A stretch of 64,000 nucleotides of DNA from Caloramator sp. E03 (GTDB lineage Bacteria > Bacillota > Clostridia > Clostridiales > Caloramatoraceae). Within the stretch, counting starts at the first letter, position 1, and every line of letters starts with the position of its first letter. Where the stretch lies: the NCBI RefSeq assembly GCF_006016075.1, contig NZ_CP040093.1, positions 2,893,501 to 2,957,500 on the forward strand. Reading direction: 5' to 3'. A program made the position numbers and the translations under genes. Shown here in pieces: positions 20,008-30,305 of the stretch. Under the pieces are notes generated by a model that was given only the letters and a program-made list of their open reading frames with translations, was not told the origin of the DNA and searched no databases.

Positions 20008-21024
20008 ATGAAAGTTCTAACTATAGCAATTCCATGCTACAATTCAGCGGCTTATATGGATAGAGCAATAGAGTCGTTGTTAGTAGGAAGTAATGATATT
20101 GAAATTTTAATTGTTGATGATGGTTCTAATGATAATACTTCAATAATAGCTGATGAATATGAAAAGAAATATCCTAATATAATACGTGCAATTCATAAAG
20201 AAAATGGTGGACATGGTGATGCTGTCAACACAGGACTAAAACATGCAACTGGTATGTATTATAAAGTTTTAGATAGTGATGACTGGTTTGATAAAAATAG
20301 TTTTATTAAAGTACTAGATGTTCTTCGAAACATGATTAATAAATCTGAACCAGTGGATATGCTGATTACAAATTATGTATATGAAAAATTAAGCATTGGC
20401 AAATCAAAAAGCATTAACTATAAAAGTGCTATGCCTGAAGAAAAGATATTTACATGGGATGATATAGGATTTTTAAAAATCAGTCAAAATATATTAATGC
20501 ATTCTGTTATTTATCGTACAGATGTTTTAAGAAATTGTAATTTAGAGCTTCCTAAACATACATTTTATGTTGATAATATTTTTGTGTTTAAACCACTACC
20601 TTATGTAAAAACAATGTATTATGTAAATGTGGACCTGTATAGGTATTTTATTGGAAGAGAAGACCAGTCAGTTAATGAAAAAATAATGATAGGACGTATA
20701 GATCAGCAAATAAAGGTTACAAAGATAATGATTGATATTTTTGACCCTATGCTAATAGAGAGTAAAAAGCTACGTAAATATATGACACAATATTTAACCA
20801 TGATGATGACTGTAAGTACAGTACTTCTATTAAAATCCAATACAGAAAAAAATCTAAATAAGAAAGATGAGCTTTGGAATTATTTGCGTGCAAAAAATAA
20901 GAAGCTATATGAAGAAGTAAATAAATCTTTCCTAGGAAAATTAATGCAAATGAACACTTCTTTGGGAAGAAGGATAATATTATCAGGTTATTCCTTATCA
21001 AGAAAAATATATGCATTTAATTAA
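20008..21024 (+). CDS. Family-2 glycosyltransferase
   Basis: A soluble GT-A glycosyltransferase of 338 residues. TIAIPCYNSAAYMDRAIESL begins the nucleotide-sugar domain, LIVDDGSNDNT gives the first Asp pair, and KVLDSDDWFD gives the DxD metal site. The C-terminal half is helical, with no clear membrane span. It begins directly at the stop of the PAP2 gene, behind AGGAGGTATAA. With glf it probably adds a sugar to a surface glycan; donor and acceptor are not evident. Confidence 0.87.
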   Translation: MKVLTIAIPCYNSAAYMDRAIESLLVGSNDIEILIVDDGSNDNTSIIADEYEKKYPNIIRAIHKENGGHGDAVNTGLKHATGMYYKVLDSDDWFDKNSFIKVLDVLRNMINKSEPVDMLITNYVYEKLSIGKSKSINYKSAMPEEKIFTWDDIGFLKISQNILMHSVIYRTDVLRNCNLELPKHTFYVDNIFVFKPLPYVKTMYYVNVDLYRYFIGREDQSVNEKIMIGRIDQQIKVTKIMIDIFDPMLIESKKLRKYMTQYLTMMMTVSTVLLLKSNTEKNLNKKDELWNYLRAKNKKLYEEVNKSFLGKLMQMNTSLGRRIILSGYSLSRKIYAFN

Positions 21025-21366
21025 TAATTGTACTAAATGAATTATAATAAAGTTTTTTGTTTCAATGAAATTTCAATATAATAATCATTATGGGCAATTT
21101 TTATTAAAAAAATATCTATTAAATTGTAATTTAGCACTTTATTAGATGCCTTATTTCTAGGGTTTTGTGTGGTTAATTTTATTTTAGTGAAGCTGGCATC
21201 GAAATAAAGTGCTTTTTATACTTAAAAATGTTGAGAGTTATATACATTTTTAATTTTTTATTCTTGAGTATATTATTTTTACAATATTATAGAAGAATAT
21301 TGAAGGAAAAGAGATTTTTATGTAGAAATACTAAACATGTAAGAGAATTAAAAAGGAGGCAGTAAA
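21025..21366. other. Gap between the glycan genes and the type I R-M operon
   Basis: Holds the terminator at 21133-21217 and then an AT-rich leader for hsdM. AGGAGGCAGTAAA at 21354-21366 is the hsdM ribosome site. No other gene seen. Confidence 0.5.
21133..21217 (+). terminator. Terminator with a long loop
   Basis: AGCACTTTATT at 21133-21143 pairs with AATAAAGTGCT at 21203-21213, extended by GATGCC/GGCATC, and is followed by TTTTTATACTT. The loop is about 44 bases, longer than usual. Confidence 0.6.
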
Positions 21367-22884
21367 ATGTCAACAGCAAATGTAGGTTTTGAAGAACAGC
21401 TTTGGAAAGCCGCTGATATATTAAGAGGCAGTATGGATGCAGCAGAATATAAGCATGTAGTTTTAGGACTGCTGTTTTTAAAATATATATCTGATAAATT
21501 TGAACAAAAGTATAATGAGCTTCTTGAAGAAGGAGAAGGATTTGAAGAAGATAGAGATGAATATGAAGCAGAAAATATATTCTGGGTGCCAAAAGAGGCA
21601 AGATGGGAAAAAATAAAGAACAATGCAAAGGAGCCAAGGATAGGACAAATAATAGATGATGCTATGCTTTTAATAGAAAAGGAAAATCCTACCTTGAAAG
21701 GTGTGCTTGATAAAAGATATGCAAGACCTGAGCTTGATAAAAGAAGGCTTGGAGAGTTGATAGATGTTATTTCAAATATAAAACTTTATCAAGATGGACA
21801 AAAGGACATTTTAGGAAGAGTATATGAATATTTCTTAAATAAGTTTGCTGAAAAGGAAGGCAAAGGCGGTGGCGAATTCTATACACCTAAAAGTGTTGTT
21901 AAAACATTAGTTGAAATGATTGAGCCTTATAAAGGCAGAATATATGATCCATGTTGTGGTAGCGGTGGTATGTTTATACAAAGTGAAAGGTTTGTTGAAG
22001 AGCATCAAGGAAAGATTGAAGATATATCAATTTATGGTCAAGAACTTAATCCTACAACATGGAAGCTTTGTAAAATGAATCTTGCTATACATGGGCTTGA
22101 TGGTGATTTAGGCCTGCATAATTCAGATACATTTCATAATGATTTGCATAAGAACTTAAAAGCGGATTATATTTTAGCAAACCCTCCCTTTAATATTAGT
22201 GAATGGGGCGGCGAAAAACTTACAGAAGATGCAAGATGGAAATATGGTATTCCTCCAGCAGGAAATGCAAACTATGCATGGCTACAACATATGATATTTC
22301 ACTTAGCACCGAATGGAGTTGCAGGTGTTGTTCTTGCTAATGGCTCATTAAGTTCAAATACATCTAATGAAGGAGAAATAAGAAAGAATTTAATAGAAGA
22401 AGATGTCGTTGATTGTATAGTAGCGTTGCCAGATAAATTATTCTATACAACAGCAATTCCAGCATGCCTATGGATATTAAATAGAAATAAACTAAATAAT
22501 CCAAAATACAGAAGCAGAAGACATGAGTTTTTATTTATAGATGCAAGAAAGCTTGGTCAACTTGTAGACAGAAGGCATAGAGAGCTTATAGATGAAGACA
22601 TAAAAAGAATAGCAGAAACTTATCATAATTGGCGAAATAAAGATGGACAATATGAAGATATAAAAGGCTTTTGCAGATCAGTAACTATAGATGAAATACG
22701 TGAGCATGAATATATCCTAACTCCTGGAAGATATGTAGGAATAGAAGAGGTAGAAGATGATGGAATAGACTTTGAAGAGAAGATGGAGAACTTAACAAGT
22801 GAGCTATCAGAGCTATTTGCCAAATCAAGACACCTTGAGGAAGAGATAAAGAAGAACTTGAGGGGGTTAGGATATGAGTTGTAA
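21367..22884 (+). CDS. hsdM: Type I restriction-modification system, methyltransferase subunit
   Basis: An N6-adenine methyltransferase of 505 residues. The HsdM N-terminal helical domain ([20 protein letters not shown]) precedes the SAM-binding motif [15 protein letters not shown] near residue 195 and the catalytic NPPF in [14 protein letters not shown] near 271. It works as M2S with HsdS for methylation and as R2M2S for restriction. The 3' end overlaps hsdS by 11 bases. Start ATG with AGGAGGCAG upstream. Confidence 0.95.
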   Translation: MSTANVGFEEQLWKAADILRGSMDAAEYKHVVLGLLFLKYISDKFEQKYNELLEEGEGFEEDRDEYEAENIFWVPKEARWEKIKNNAKEPRIGQIIDDAMLLIEKENPTLKGVLDKRYARPELDKRRLGELIDVISNIKLYQDGQKDILGRVYEYFLNKFAEKEGKGGGEFYTPKSVVKTLVEMIEPYKGRIYDPCCGSGGMFIQSERFVEEHQGKIEDISIYGQELNPTTWKLCKMNLAIHGLDGDLGLHNSDTFHNDLHKNLKADYILANPPFNISEWGGEKLTEDARWKYGIPPAGNANYAWLQHMIFHLAPNGVAGVVLANGSLSSNTSNEGEIRKNLIEEDVVDCIVALPDKLFYTTAIPACLWILNRNKLNNPKYRSRRHEFLFIDARKLGQLVDRRHRELIDEDIKRIAETYHNWRNKDGQYEDIKGFCRSVTIDEIREHEYILTPGRYVGIEEVEDDGIDFEEKMENLTSELSELFAKSRHLEEEIKKNLRGLGYEL

Positions 22885-24166
22885 TGAGTGGAGAGAGATA
22901 AAGCTTGATGAAATAATTGAATTTAATCCAAAAGAAAGCATTTCAAAGGGTAAATATGCAAAAAAAATAAATATGGATATGTTAAAGCCTTTTTATAAAT
23001 ATGTAAATGAATATGCAATGGAAGAATATAAAGGTGGCTCAAAGTTTAGAAACGGCGATACTATAATGGCAAGAATAACACCATGCTTAGAAAATGGTAA
23101 AACAGCAAAAGTAACATTATTGAATAAAAATGAAGTGGGTTTTGGTTCAACTGAATTTATTGTACTTAGAGCTAAAGAAGGATTAACGACAGAAGATTAT
23201 GTCTATTATACGGCAATTTCTCCAGATGTTAGAGATATAGCTATAAAATCAATGACTGGAACATCAGGAAGACAAAGAGCACAAATAAATGTGATTCAAA
23301 ATATTAATATTAATCTCCCCCCTCTCCACGAACAAAAGGCCATAGCTAAAATTTTATCTGACCTTGATGAAAAGATAGAAATAAACAACAGAATAAACAA
23401 AGTGTTAGAGGAAATAGCCCAAACAATATTTAAACGCTGGTTTATAGACTTTGAATTTCCAAACGAAAATGGAGAACCATATAAATCAAGCGGCGGCGAA
23501 ATGGTTGAAAGTGAACTTGGACCTATTCCTAAGGGGTGGGATCTAGTTGAATTAGGTCAATTTATAGAAATAATTAATGGATATTCTTATAAGAGTTCAG
23601 AATTAATGGAATCAAATACTGCTTTGTTGACTATAAAAAACTTTGATGTTACTGGAAATTTTAAAATAAATGGATTTAAAGAAATAAAAATATCTGAGAA
23701 AGTTAAGGAAAAACATTATTTAGAATTATTTGATGTAGTAATCGCTTGTACTGATTTAACTCAAAATGCAGAAATTATTGGTAATGCTATTATGGTTATG
23801 ACTAAATCAAAATATAAAAAGTTAATTGCATCAATGGATATTATAAAAATAGTTCCAAAATCAAAGAAAATAACTCAATACACATTATATATGATACTTA
23901 AGGATAATAGATTTAAAAAATTTGCATTAGGATTAACATCTGGGACAACAGTTTTACATTTAAATAAAAAAGGAATATTAAATTATAAGGTTGCTCTGCC
24001 TATTGATAGTTATTTATTAGAAAAAATTAGTTGTTTTATAGAGCCTTTAATTAAATATATGTCTGAAATTTATAGCGAAAATGAAAGGCTTTCCCAACTC
24101 CGCGACACTCTTCTTCCAAAGCTTATGTCTGGTGAAATTAGGGTGCCTTTAGATGAATCTAAATGA
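22874..24166 (+). CDS. hsdS: Type I restriction-modification system, specificity subunit
   Basis: HsdS sets the recognition sequence through two target-recognition domains joined by conserved helices. TRD1 spans about residues 5-150. The central spacer is [20 protein letters not shown] and [15 protein letters not shown]2 starts at [20 protein letters not shown] near 217, and the C-terminal repeat is [19 protein letters not shown]. The full two-domain structure at 430 residues implies a bipartite target; the target itself cannot be read. It overlaps hsdM by 11 bases. Confidence 0.93.
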   Translation: MSCNEWREIKLDEIIEFNPKESISKGKYAKKINMDMLKPFYKYVNEYAMEEYKGGSKFRNGDTIMARITPCLENGKTAKVTLLNKNEVGFGSTEFIVLRAKEGLTTEDYVYYTAISPDVRDIAIKSMTGTSGRQRAQINVIQNININLPPLHEQKAIAKILSDLDEKIEINNRINKVLEEIAQTIFKRWFIDFEFPNENGEPYKSSGGEMVESELGPIPKGWDLVELGQFIEIINGYSYKSSELMESNTALLTIKNFDVTGNFKINGFKEIKISEKVKEKHYLELFDVVIACTDLTQNAEIIGNAIMVMTKSKYKKLIASMDIIKIVPKSKKITQYTLYMILKDNRFKKFALGLTSGTTVLHLNKKGILNYKVALPIDSYLLEKISCFIEPLIKYMSEIYSENERLSQLRDTLLPKLMSGEIRVPLDESK

Positions 24167-24198
24167 TAAAAGAAAGGAATATAAAGATAGCTGATGAT

Positions 24199-24438
24199 AT
24201 GAAAAATACAATAAAAGAACTAACTTTAATGCTTATGTATTTAACATCCTGGAAGGAAAAAGTGCTTGGCATGGAATATCTAAGAACATGGAAAGGGTAT
24301 GATTTTGATATTTTAAATGAACTGACTGATTAAGATTTAATAAGCGGCTCATATCGTGCTAAATCAGCTTATATTACAGAAAAAGGGGAAAAGCTTGCAG
24401 AGGAATTATTAAAGAAATATGGAATAGAAAACATTTAA
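24199..24438 (+). pseudogene. Small DUF6429-like protein with an in-frame stop
   Basis: From ATG 24199 the frame reads LTLMLMYLTSWKEK and WKGYDFDILNEL, then meets TAA at 24331, then continues in the same frame as DLISGSYRAKSAYITEKGEK to a second TAA at 24436. Removing the stop gives 79 residues that fit a small protein family with this pattern (DUF6429, from memory). It sits between hsdS and hsdR. A single base change explains the stop. Whether it is dead, read through, or a sequencing error is open. Confidence 0.6.
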
Positions 24439-24450
24439 GGTGGGGATTTA

Positions 24451-27400
24451 ATGGGTTTTTTAATAGATTTTACAGAACAGCAGCTTGAAGAGGCAGCAAT
24501 AGAAATACTTAAAGAACTTGATTATGAACATCTTTATGGCCCTGATATAGCACCAGATAGTGATAATCCTGAGAGGCAAGACTATAGAGAAGTAATATTA
24601 AAAAACAGAGTATTAGATGCAATAAGAAGACTTAATCCTGCTTTGCCAGAGGATGCAATAGAAGAAGCATATAGAAAGATAATAACCTTTAACAGCCCAA
24701 TACTTGAAGAAAACAACAGATGCTTTCATAAACTTATGGTTGAAGGAATAGATGTTACATTTAAAAAGCAGGGGATAATAAAAACAGAAAAGGCATATAT
24801 AATTGACTTTAAAAATGTAGAAAATAATGAATTCTTGGTGGTAAATCAATTTAGAATAGAAGAAATAGAAAAAAGACGACCAGATGTAATAATATTTGTA
24901 AATGGCATTCCACTTATTGTAATGGAACTTAAATCATCAACAGATGAAAATGTAGGAATAGAAAAGGCGTATAATCAATTACAAACATACAAAAGAGACA
25001 TACCAACACTTTTTTACTACAACGCATTTATAGTAATCACAGATGGAATAAATGCAAAGGCAGGAACAATAACAGCAAACTTTGAAAGATTTATGAACTG
25101 GAGAAGTATAGATGGAACAAATGTAGAGCCTCTATCAATTCCACAATATGAAATACTATTAAAAGGTATGCTAAGAAAGGATAGGCTGCTTGATATAATA
25201 GAAAACTTTTTAACATACCAGGAAACAAGTGACACGGATTATGATTCAAAGGATAGAAAAATTGGAGATAAAATAAAACTAAATAAAATACTTGCTGCAT
25301 ACCATCAATACTTTGCTGTAAAAAAAGCAGTAGAAAACACAGAGGAAGCAATAAATTCAACTAATAAAAAAATTGGCGTTGTATGGCATACCCAAGGATC
25401 AGGGAAGAGCTTTACAATGGTATTTTATGCTGGACAGCTTGTTAAAAAGTTCAACAACCCTACAATTGTGGTTATAACCGACAGAAACGACCTTGATGAC
25501 CAGCTGTATGCAACATTTTGTGGGGCTGAAGATATATTAAGGCAAAATCCTATTCAGGCAGATGTTAGAAAACTTTCTGATGAGCAAAAGGAAAATAATA
25601 AAAAAGAAAATACAAAAGTAATACATGGGCTATTTGACCTTTTAAATGAAAGAGAAGCAGGAGGAATAATATTTACTACTATACAAAAGTTTAAACCAGA
25701 GGAAGGCGAAATGCCTGTATTAACAGATAGACACAATGTAATAGTAATTGCAGATGAAGCCCATAGAAGCCAGTATGGATTTGATCCGAAAACTAACATA
25801 AAAACTGGAGATGTAAAATACGGATATGCTAAATATGTAAGAGATGCCCTTCCTAATGCTTCATTTATAGGATTTACAGGAACACCTATTGGAATAGAAG
25901 GTGAAATAGGGGCAAAATCAACGGTAGAAGTATTTGGCGACTATATAGATATATATGATATGACAAGAGCTGTTGAAGACGGAGCAACAGTAAAAATATA
26001 TTATGAAAATAGAATAATAAAGCTTGAGGCAGACGAAGAAGAACTAAAGAAAATAGATGAAGAATTTGAAAATCTAATGGAAGGACAAGAGGAAGAGATT
26101 AAGAATAAATATAAAGGTCAGTGGTCAAGGTTAGAGGCTGTTGTTGGCTCACCAAATAGATTAAAGCTTCTTGCACAGGATATAGTAAATCACTTTGAAG
26201 AAAGAATAAAAACAATAGATGGAAAAGCTATGATTGTTTGTATGAGCAGAAAAGTTTGTGCCGACCTTTATGATGAAATAATCAAGCTAAGACCAGATTG
26301 GCATAGTGATGATTTAAATAAAGGAAAGATTAAGGTTGTAATAACTGGGGATGCATCTGATGATGATAAGCTGCAAAAGCATTTAACAGGCGGCTCACAA
26401 AGAAAAGGAATACTGGCAAAAAGAATGAAGGATGTAAAGGATGAACTTAAAGTAGTTATTGTAAGGGATATGTGGCTAACAGGATTTGATGTCCCATCAA
26501 TGCATACAATGTATATAGACAAGCCAATGAAGGGACACAACCTAATGCAAGCAATAGCAAGAGTAAACAGAGTATTTAAGGATAAGCCAGGTGGAGTAAT
26601 AGTCGACTATATAGGAATATTTGAAAGCCTAAAGAAGGCACTTAAAGTTTATACAGAAAGCGATAAAAAGACAACAGGAATAGATACTTCGGTTGCAGTA
26701 TCAATAATGCTTGAAAAACTTGAAATATTAAAGGGTATGTTCCACAAACTTGACTATTCAGGCTATATGAATGGAACTGAAATGCAAAGAATAAGAGCAA
26801 TAACAGCAGGAATGGATTTTGTGCTTTCAATGAAAGAAAAGGAACAAAAAGAATTTAAAAATACAGTTGTAGAGCTTGCTAAAGCACATTCACTTTGTGC
26901 ATCAACAAAGGAAGGAAGAGCTGCAGCACTTGAGGTTAGCTATTTTAAAGCTGTAAAGGCAAGCCTTGTAAAGCTTGAGAATAAGTCAACAAACAGGCTT
27001 TCAAAAAGAGAGATAGAGTATAGAATAAATCAGCTTCTTCAAAAGACGATAATATCAGAGGAAGTAATAGATGTGTTTGATACATTAGGGCTTGAAAGAC
27101 CTAATATATCCATTTTGTCAGATGAATTTTTAGAAGAAGTAAGGTCAATAAAATATAAAAATCTTGCTGTTGAAATGTTAAAGAAACTCTTAGAAGGAAA
27201 GATAAAATCAATTGAGAAAAGAAACTTAGTAAAATCAGAAAAGTTTTCAGAAAAGCTTGATAAGGCATTAAAAAAATACAAGAATCAAGCAATAACAAAT
27301 TTAGAAGTAATTGAAGAGCTTATAAAACTAGCAAAGGAAATACAAAAGGCAAGAGAGGAAGATATAAACCTTGGCCTTTCAGAAGACGAAATAGCCTTCT

Positions 27401-27726
27401 ATGATGCCTTAACAGCAGATGATGCAGTAAAACTATTTATGAGTGATGATGTTTTAAAGCAAATAGCCCATGAATTAACAGAGGCTATAAGGAGCAATAT
27501 AACCGTTGACTGGAGCAAAAGAACAATGGCAAGGGCAAAAATGAGGACGATTATAAAAAGGCTGCTTAAAAAATACAATTACCCACCAAAGCAGGCAGAA
27601 AAAGCAATGGATATAGTAATGAAGCAGGTTGAAAAGATGTGTGAAAATGAAGTAGAGGAAATGGAGGAAGACGATAATATCGCAGCGGGGTTGGTTGCAG
27701 AAGTTAGAGAGGAATATTTGAGATAG
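24451..27726 (+). CDS. hsdR: Type I restriction-modification system, endonuclease/translocase subunit
   Basis: A 1091-residue HsdR. The N-terminal nuclease domain shows IVMELKSSTDENVGIEKAYN near residue 155 (ExK) followed by QLQTYKRDIPTLFYYNAFIV. The SF2 motor has Walker A HTQGSGKSFT near 312, DEAH in VIADEAHRSQYGF near 433, FIGFTGTPI near 472, and MQAIARVNRVF near 697. The helical C-terminus binds the M2S core. It is intact, so with HsdM and HsdS the system should be able to restrict. GGTGGGGATTTA precedes ATG 24451. Confidence 0.95.
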   Translation: MGFLIDFTEQQLEEAAIEILKELDYEHLYGPDIAPDSDNPERQDYREVILKNRVLDAIRRLNPALPEDAIEEAYRKIITFNSPILEENNRCFHKLMVEGIDVTFKKQGIIKTEKAYIIDFKNVENNEFLVVNQFRIEEIEKRRPDVIIFVNGIPLIVMELKSSTDENVGIEKAYNQLQTYKRDIPTLFYYNAFIVITDGINAKAGTITANFERFMNWRSIDGTNVEPLSIPQYEILLKGMLRKDRLLDIIENFLTYQETSDTDYDSKDRKIGDKIKLNKILAAYHQYFAVKKAVENTEEAINSTNKKIGVVWHTQGSGKSFTMVFYAGQLVKKFNNPTIVVITDRNDLDDQLYATFCGAEDILRQNPIQADVRKLSDEQKENNKKENTKVIHGLFDLLNEREAGGIIFTTIQKFKPEEGEMPVLTDRHNVIVIADEAHRSQYGFDPKTNIKTGDVKYGYAKYVRDALPNASFIGFTGTPIGIEGEIGAKSTVEVFGDYIDIYDMTRAVEDGATVKIYYENRIIKLEADEEELKKIDEEFENLMEGQEEEIKNKYKGQWSRLEAVVGSPNRLKLLAQDIVNHFEERIKTIDGKAMIVCMSRKVCADLYDEIIKLRPDWHSDDLNKGKIKVVITGDASDDDKLQKHLTGGSQRKGILAKRMKDVKDELKVVIVRDMWLTGFDVPSMHTMYIDKPMKGHNLMQAIARVNRVFKDKPGGVIVDYIGIFESLKKALKVYTESDKKTTGIDTSVAVSIMLEKLEILKGMFHKLDYSGYMNGTEMQRIRAITAGMDFVLSMKEKEQKEFKNTVVELAKAHSLCASTKEGRAAALEVSYFKAVKASLVKLENKSTNRLSKREIEYRINQLLQKTIISEEVIDVFDTLGLERPNISILSDEFLEEVRSIKYKNLAVEMLKKLLEGKIKSIEKRNLVKSEKFSEKLDKALKKYKNQAITNLEVIEELIKLAKEIQKAREEDINLGLSEDEIAFYDALTADDAVKLFMSDDVLKQIAHELTEAIRSNITVDWSKRTMARAKMRTIIKRLLKKYNYPPKQAEKAMDIVMKQVEKMCENEVEEMEEDDNIAAGLVAEVREEYLR

Positions 27727-27959
27727 ACAATTTTTGGTTATTATAGCTGGGGAGATAATTCAATGGCTAAACAAATAGTAATAATGTTTCTTTTAAATCT
27801 TCATACAATGAAAAGAAAAAGTTAAATAGTATATAAGTTGGTTTATAATAAATGGGTATTGTTTTCTTATAGCACATCAAAAACAAAAATTAAGTTCACG
27901 CATAAAAGAAGCAATAAATGTAAATTATACTATTTTAATTCTTGCAGACTATATCTTAA
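27727..27959. other. Gap before IS256 copy 1
   Basis: A tiny ORF at 27763-27819 (MAKQIVIMFLLNLHTMKRK) follows GGGGAGATAATTCA. It is probably a fragment. Nothing else recognised. Confidence 0.3.
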
Positions 27960-28045
27960 GAGTATGTAAAAAATTTTGTGTAAAGTGATTTAAGTATCTC
28001 CTTCTTGGCAAGAATTAAGAGAAAAGGACAAGGAGGAGATTTTTA

Positions 28046-29251
28046 ATGTCACTTTTATCAAAAGCACAACTAAAAGAATTTATTAAAGAAAATAACATCA
28101 CAAGTGTAGCTGGAATCCAATCTACCCTTAAAGAATTATTTAAAGATGTCTTAGAAGAAATGCTTCAAGCGGAGCTTGATACAACTTTAGGCTATGAAAA
28201 ATATGATGTAAAAAATAAGCAAACCGATAACAGCAGAAATGGATTTTCTAAAAAAACAATTAAAACTGAATTTGGTGAAATGGAAATCGATGTCCCAAGA
28301 GACAGAAATGGCGAATTTGAGCCTAAAATTGTTCCTAAAAATAAAACAGATATCTCTGGAATTGAAGATAAGATAATATCCCTTTATGCTAGAGGAATGA
28401 GCACAAGAGATATACAGGATCAAATTAAAGATCTCTATGGCATAGATATATCACCAGAGCTTGTTAGTAAAATTACAGATCGTATTATTCCAGAAGTTAA
28501 GGAATGGCAAAGTAGACCTTTAGAAAAAATTTATTCCTTTATATTTATGGATGCTATACACTATAAAGTAAGAGAAGAAGGACGTATTCTTAATCGTGCA
28601 GCTTATGTTGTTCTTGGGGTTAACATTGAGGGATATAAAGAAGTTCTTGGTATATGGATAGGAGAAAATGAATCATCAAGATTCTGGCTTGGAGTCCTTA
28701 ACGACCTTAAGGGCAGGGGTGTAGAAGATGTTCTGGTTTTCTGTGTTGATGGTCTCACTGGAATGAAAGAAGCTATACAAGCAGCTTATCCAAAGTCAGA
28801 AATACAAAGGTGCATAATACATCAATTGAGAAATTCATTTAAATATGTTTCATACAAACATCTTAAAGAGTTTACAAAAGACTTTAAAAATGTATATAAC
28901 GCATTGAATGAGGAGGTAGCTAAAGAAAAACTTAAGGAAGTAGAACAGAAATGGGGCTCTCAATATCCATATGCAATTAAGAGTTGGGAAAACAACTGGG
29001 ATGTAATATCACCTTTCTTTAAATTCCCTGATGAAATAAGAAAAATCATGTATACTACAAACATAATAGAAAGTCTACACAGGCAGTTTAGAAAAGTAAC
29101 TAAGACAAAAACTATATTCCCCACAGATTTGTCATTAGAAAAAATGCTTTATCTATCGGTTAAAAATATAGATAAGAAGTGGACTCAAAGGTATAGAAAC
29201 TGGGATATGGTAATCAATCAGCTTATGATAATATATCCGGGAAGAATATAG
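28046..29251 (+). CDS. IS256-family transposase (copy 1)
   Basis: A 401-residue mutator-type DDE transposase. FIFMDAIHYKVREEGR holds the first Asp, VLVFCVDGLTGMKEAI the second with IQRCIIHQLRNS as the C/D(2)H motif, and TTNIIESLHRQFRKVTK the Glu. AAGGAGGAG lies just before the ATG. Intact and identical in sequence to the copy at 44664, so the family has moved recently in this genome. Confidence 0.96.
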   Translation: MSLLSKAQLKEFIKENNITSVAGIQSTLKELFKDVLEEMLQAELDTTLGYEKYDVKNKQTDNSRNGFSKKTIKTEFGEMEIDVPRDRNGEFEPKIVPKNKTDISGIEDKIISLYARGMSTRDIQDQIKDLYGIDISPELVSKITDRIIPEVKEWQSRPLEKIYSFIFMDAIHYKVREEGRILNRAAYVVLGVNIEGYKEVLGIWIGENESSRFWLGVLNDLKGRGVEDVLVFCVDGLTGMKEAIQAAYPKSEIQRCIIHQLRNSFKYVSYKHLKEFTKDFKNVYNALNEEVAKEKLKEVEQKWGSQYPYAIKSWENNWDVISPFFKFPDEIRKIMYTTNIIESLHRQFRKVTKTKTIFPTDLSLEKMLYLSVKNIDKKWTQRYRNWDMVINQLMIIYPGRI

Positions 29252-29283
29252 CTAATACTAAATATAATTTACAAAAAACAAAA

Positions 29284-29331
29284 AATTTTTGAAGCTTCAG
29301 TCGACCTAGGTCTCCTTTCGCTTCAAAAATT
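29284..29331 (+). terminator. Hairpin inside the IS256 3' non-coding end
   Basis: AATTTTTGAAGC at 29284-29295 pairs with GCTTCAAAAATT at 29320-29331 just after the transposase stop. Present also, inverted, in copy 2. Probably ends transcription in both directions. Confidence 0.55.
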
Positions 29332-29566
29332 ATAACAATGCTCTAATCGCGAGTTTGTTATGCATAGACATAGACCCACTCATTATAAAAATTTTAACCA
29401 AAATTAATCAACATTATGCATAAAAACCTAATTTATGGTAACAATTAGTAGTGAAAGTAAATAAAATATCTTTTTGGATTTAGTCTAAAACTTGTCTTGA
29501 AGGAGTTGCTCCTCAACTAAATACACAGATTTATTTACACTCCCTATCTTAAGGATGGTTATTATT

Positions 29567-30037
29567 ATGTTAGAAACTATATTTAATTTTTTAATTAAAT
29601 ATCTAATAACAAGGATACTCCTATGCATAGCTGTGTTTTATGGCTTGATTTTTATTATTTCAATAGTATCCCATTTAATTGGGGCTATATTTAAAATAGA
29701 TGCAATAGTTGTTAATTTATATGTAAGTCTTTTAATATTTTCTTTCATATTAGTATATTCTGCTATGTATTCTGTTAAATTTATAATTAATTTATATCAA
29801 AAAAATAATGTTGTAAATACTTATCAGGAAGATATTATAGAATATCAAGAGGATAGCAATGAAACAAAATATTACAATGATTCACCAGGAATACATCATG
29901 TAAGACCACACTATGTTAATGGGTATGAAAGGGCAGATGGAACATATATCGATGGTTATTGGAGAGGAGGAGATAATGGCTACTATCGTTCTAATCCAGA
30001 TGGTGACTTATCGAATAATTTAAAAAAGGTCAGATAA
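29567..30037 (+). CDS. Small membrane protein with C-terminal YVNGYERADGTYIDGYWR module
   Basis: A 156-residue protein with two membrane helices (about 14-40 and 48-72) and a soluble tail. The tail HYVNGYERADGTYIDGYWR with SNPDGDLSNNL resembles a short module found in many hypothetical proteins in which the pattern G-T-Y-V-x-G-H-W-R recurs. Function is unknown. IS256 copy 1 inserted about 14 bases upstream of the coding region, so its native promoter is separated; AAGGA at 29551-29555 remains as the ribosome site. ATG 29555 is an alternative start. Confidence 0.6.
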   Translation: MLETIFNFLIKYLITRILLCIAVFYGLIFIISIVSHLIGAIFKIDAIVVNLYVSLLIFSFILVYSAMYSVKFIINLYQKNNVVNTYQEDIIEYQEDSNETKYYNDSPGIHHVRPHYVNGYERADGTYIDGYWRGGDNGYYRSNPDGDLSNNLKKVR

Positions 30038-30041
30038 ATTG

Positions 30042-30108
30042 ATTATATGCTCCTTTTTTGGTTAACGGTTTTATTATTTTATCTGTTTACCTAAGGGGAG
30101 CATATAAT
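30042..30108 (+). terminator. Hairpin after the small membrane protein gene
   Basis: ATTATATGCTCC at 30042-30053 pairs with GGAGCATATAAT at 30097-30108; an inner pair GGTTAAC / GTTTACC adds to it. T-rich sequence lies inside the loop, not after it. Confidence 0.45.
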
Positions 30109-30305
30109 TGTAAATTATATTGAAAAATATATAAAAAGAAAATAAGAGAATAAAGTAACAATCATATTACATAAATAATATATATAGATTGAGTAAATAT
30201 AAATTAAATAGAACATATAAATACTTTAGGGGAAATCATATAAGGGTAGTTTTTATTTATTATAAAAATTTTTTAAGATTAAAAATTAATAAGGGGGATA
30301 AAAGT

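Larger units (their letters stand above)
27960..29544 (+). mobile_element. IS256-family insertion sequence, copy 1
   Basis: The element is 1585 bp, bounded by GAGTATGTAAAAAATT on the left and AAATTTATTTACACTCCC-type sequence on the right (inverted, about 17 of 23 positions). It is flanked by the 8-base direct repeat TATCTTAA at 27952-27959 and 29545-29552, the duplication size expected for IS256. Protein and flanking non-coding parts appear identical to copy 2 at 44371-45955. Confidence 0.93.

Noticed and set aside
28187-28423. ORF antisense to the IS256 transposase (also at 45492-45728)
   Set aside because: It is the complement of conserved transposase codons and has no ribosome site.
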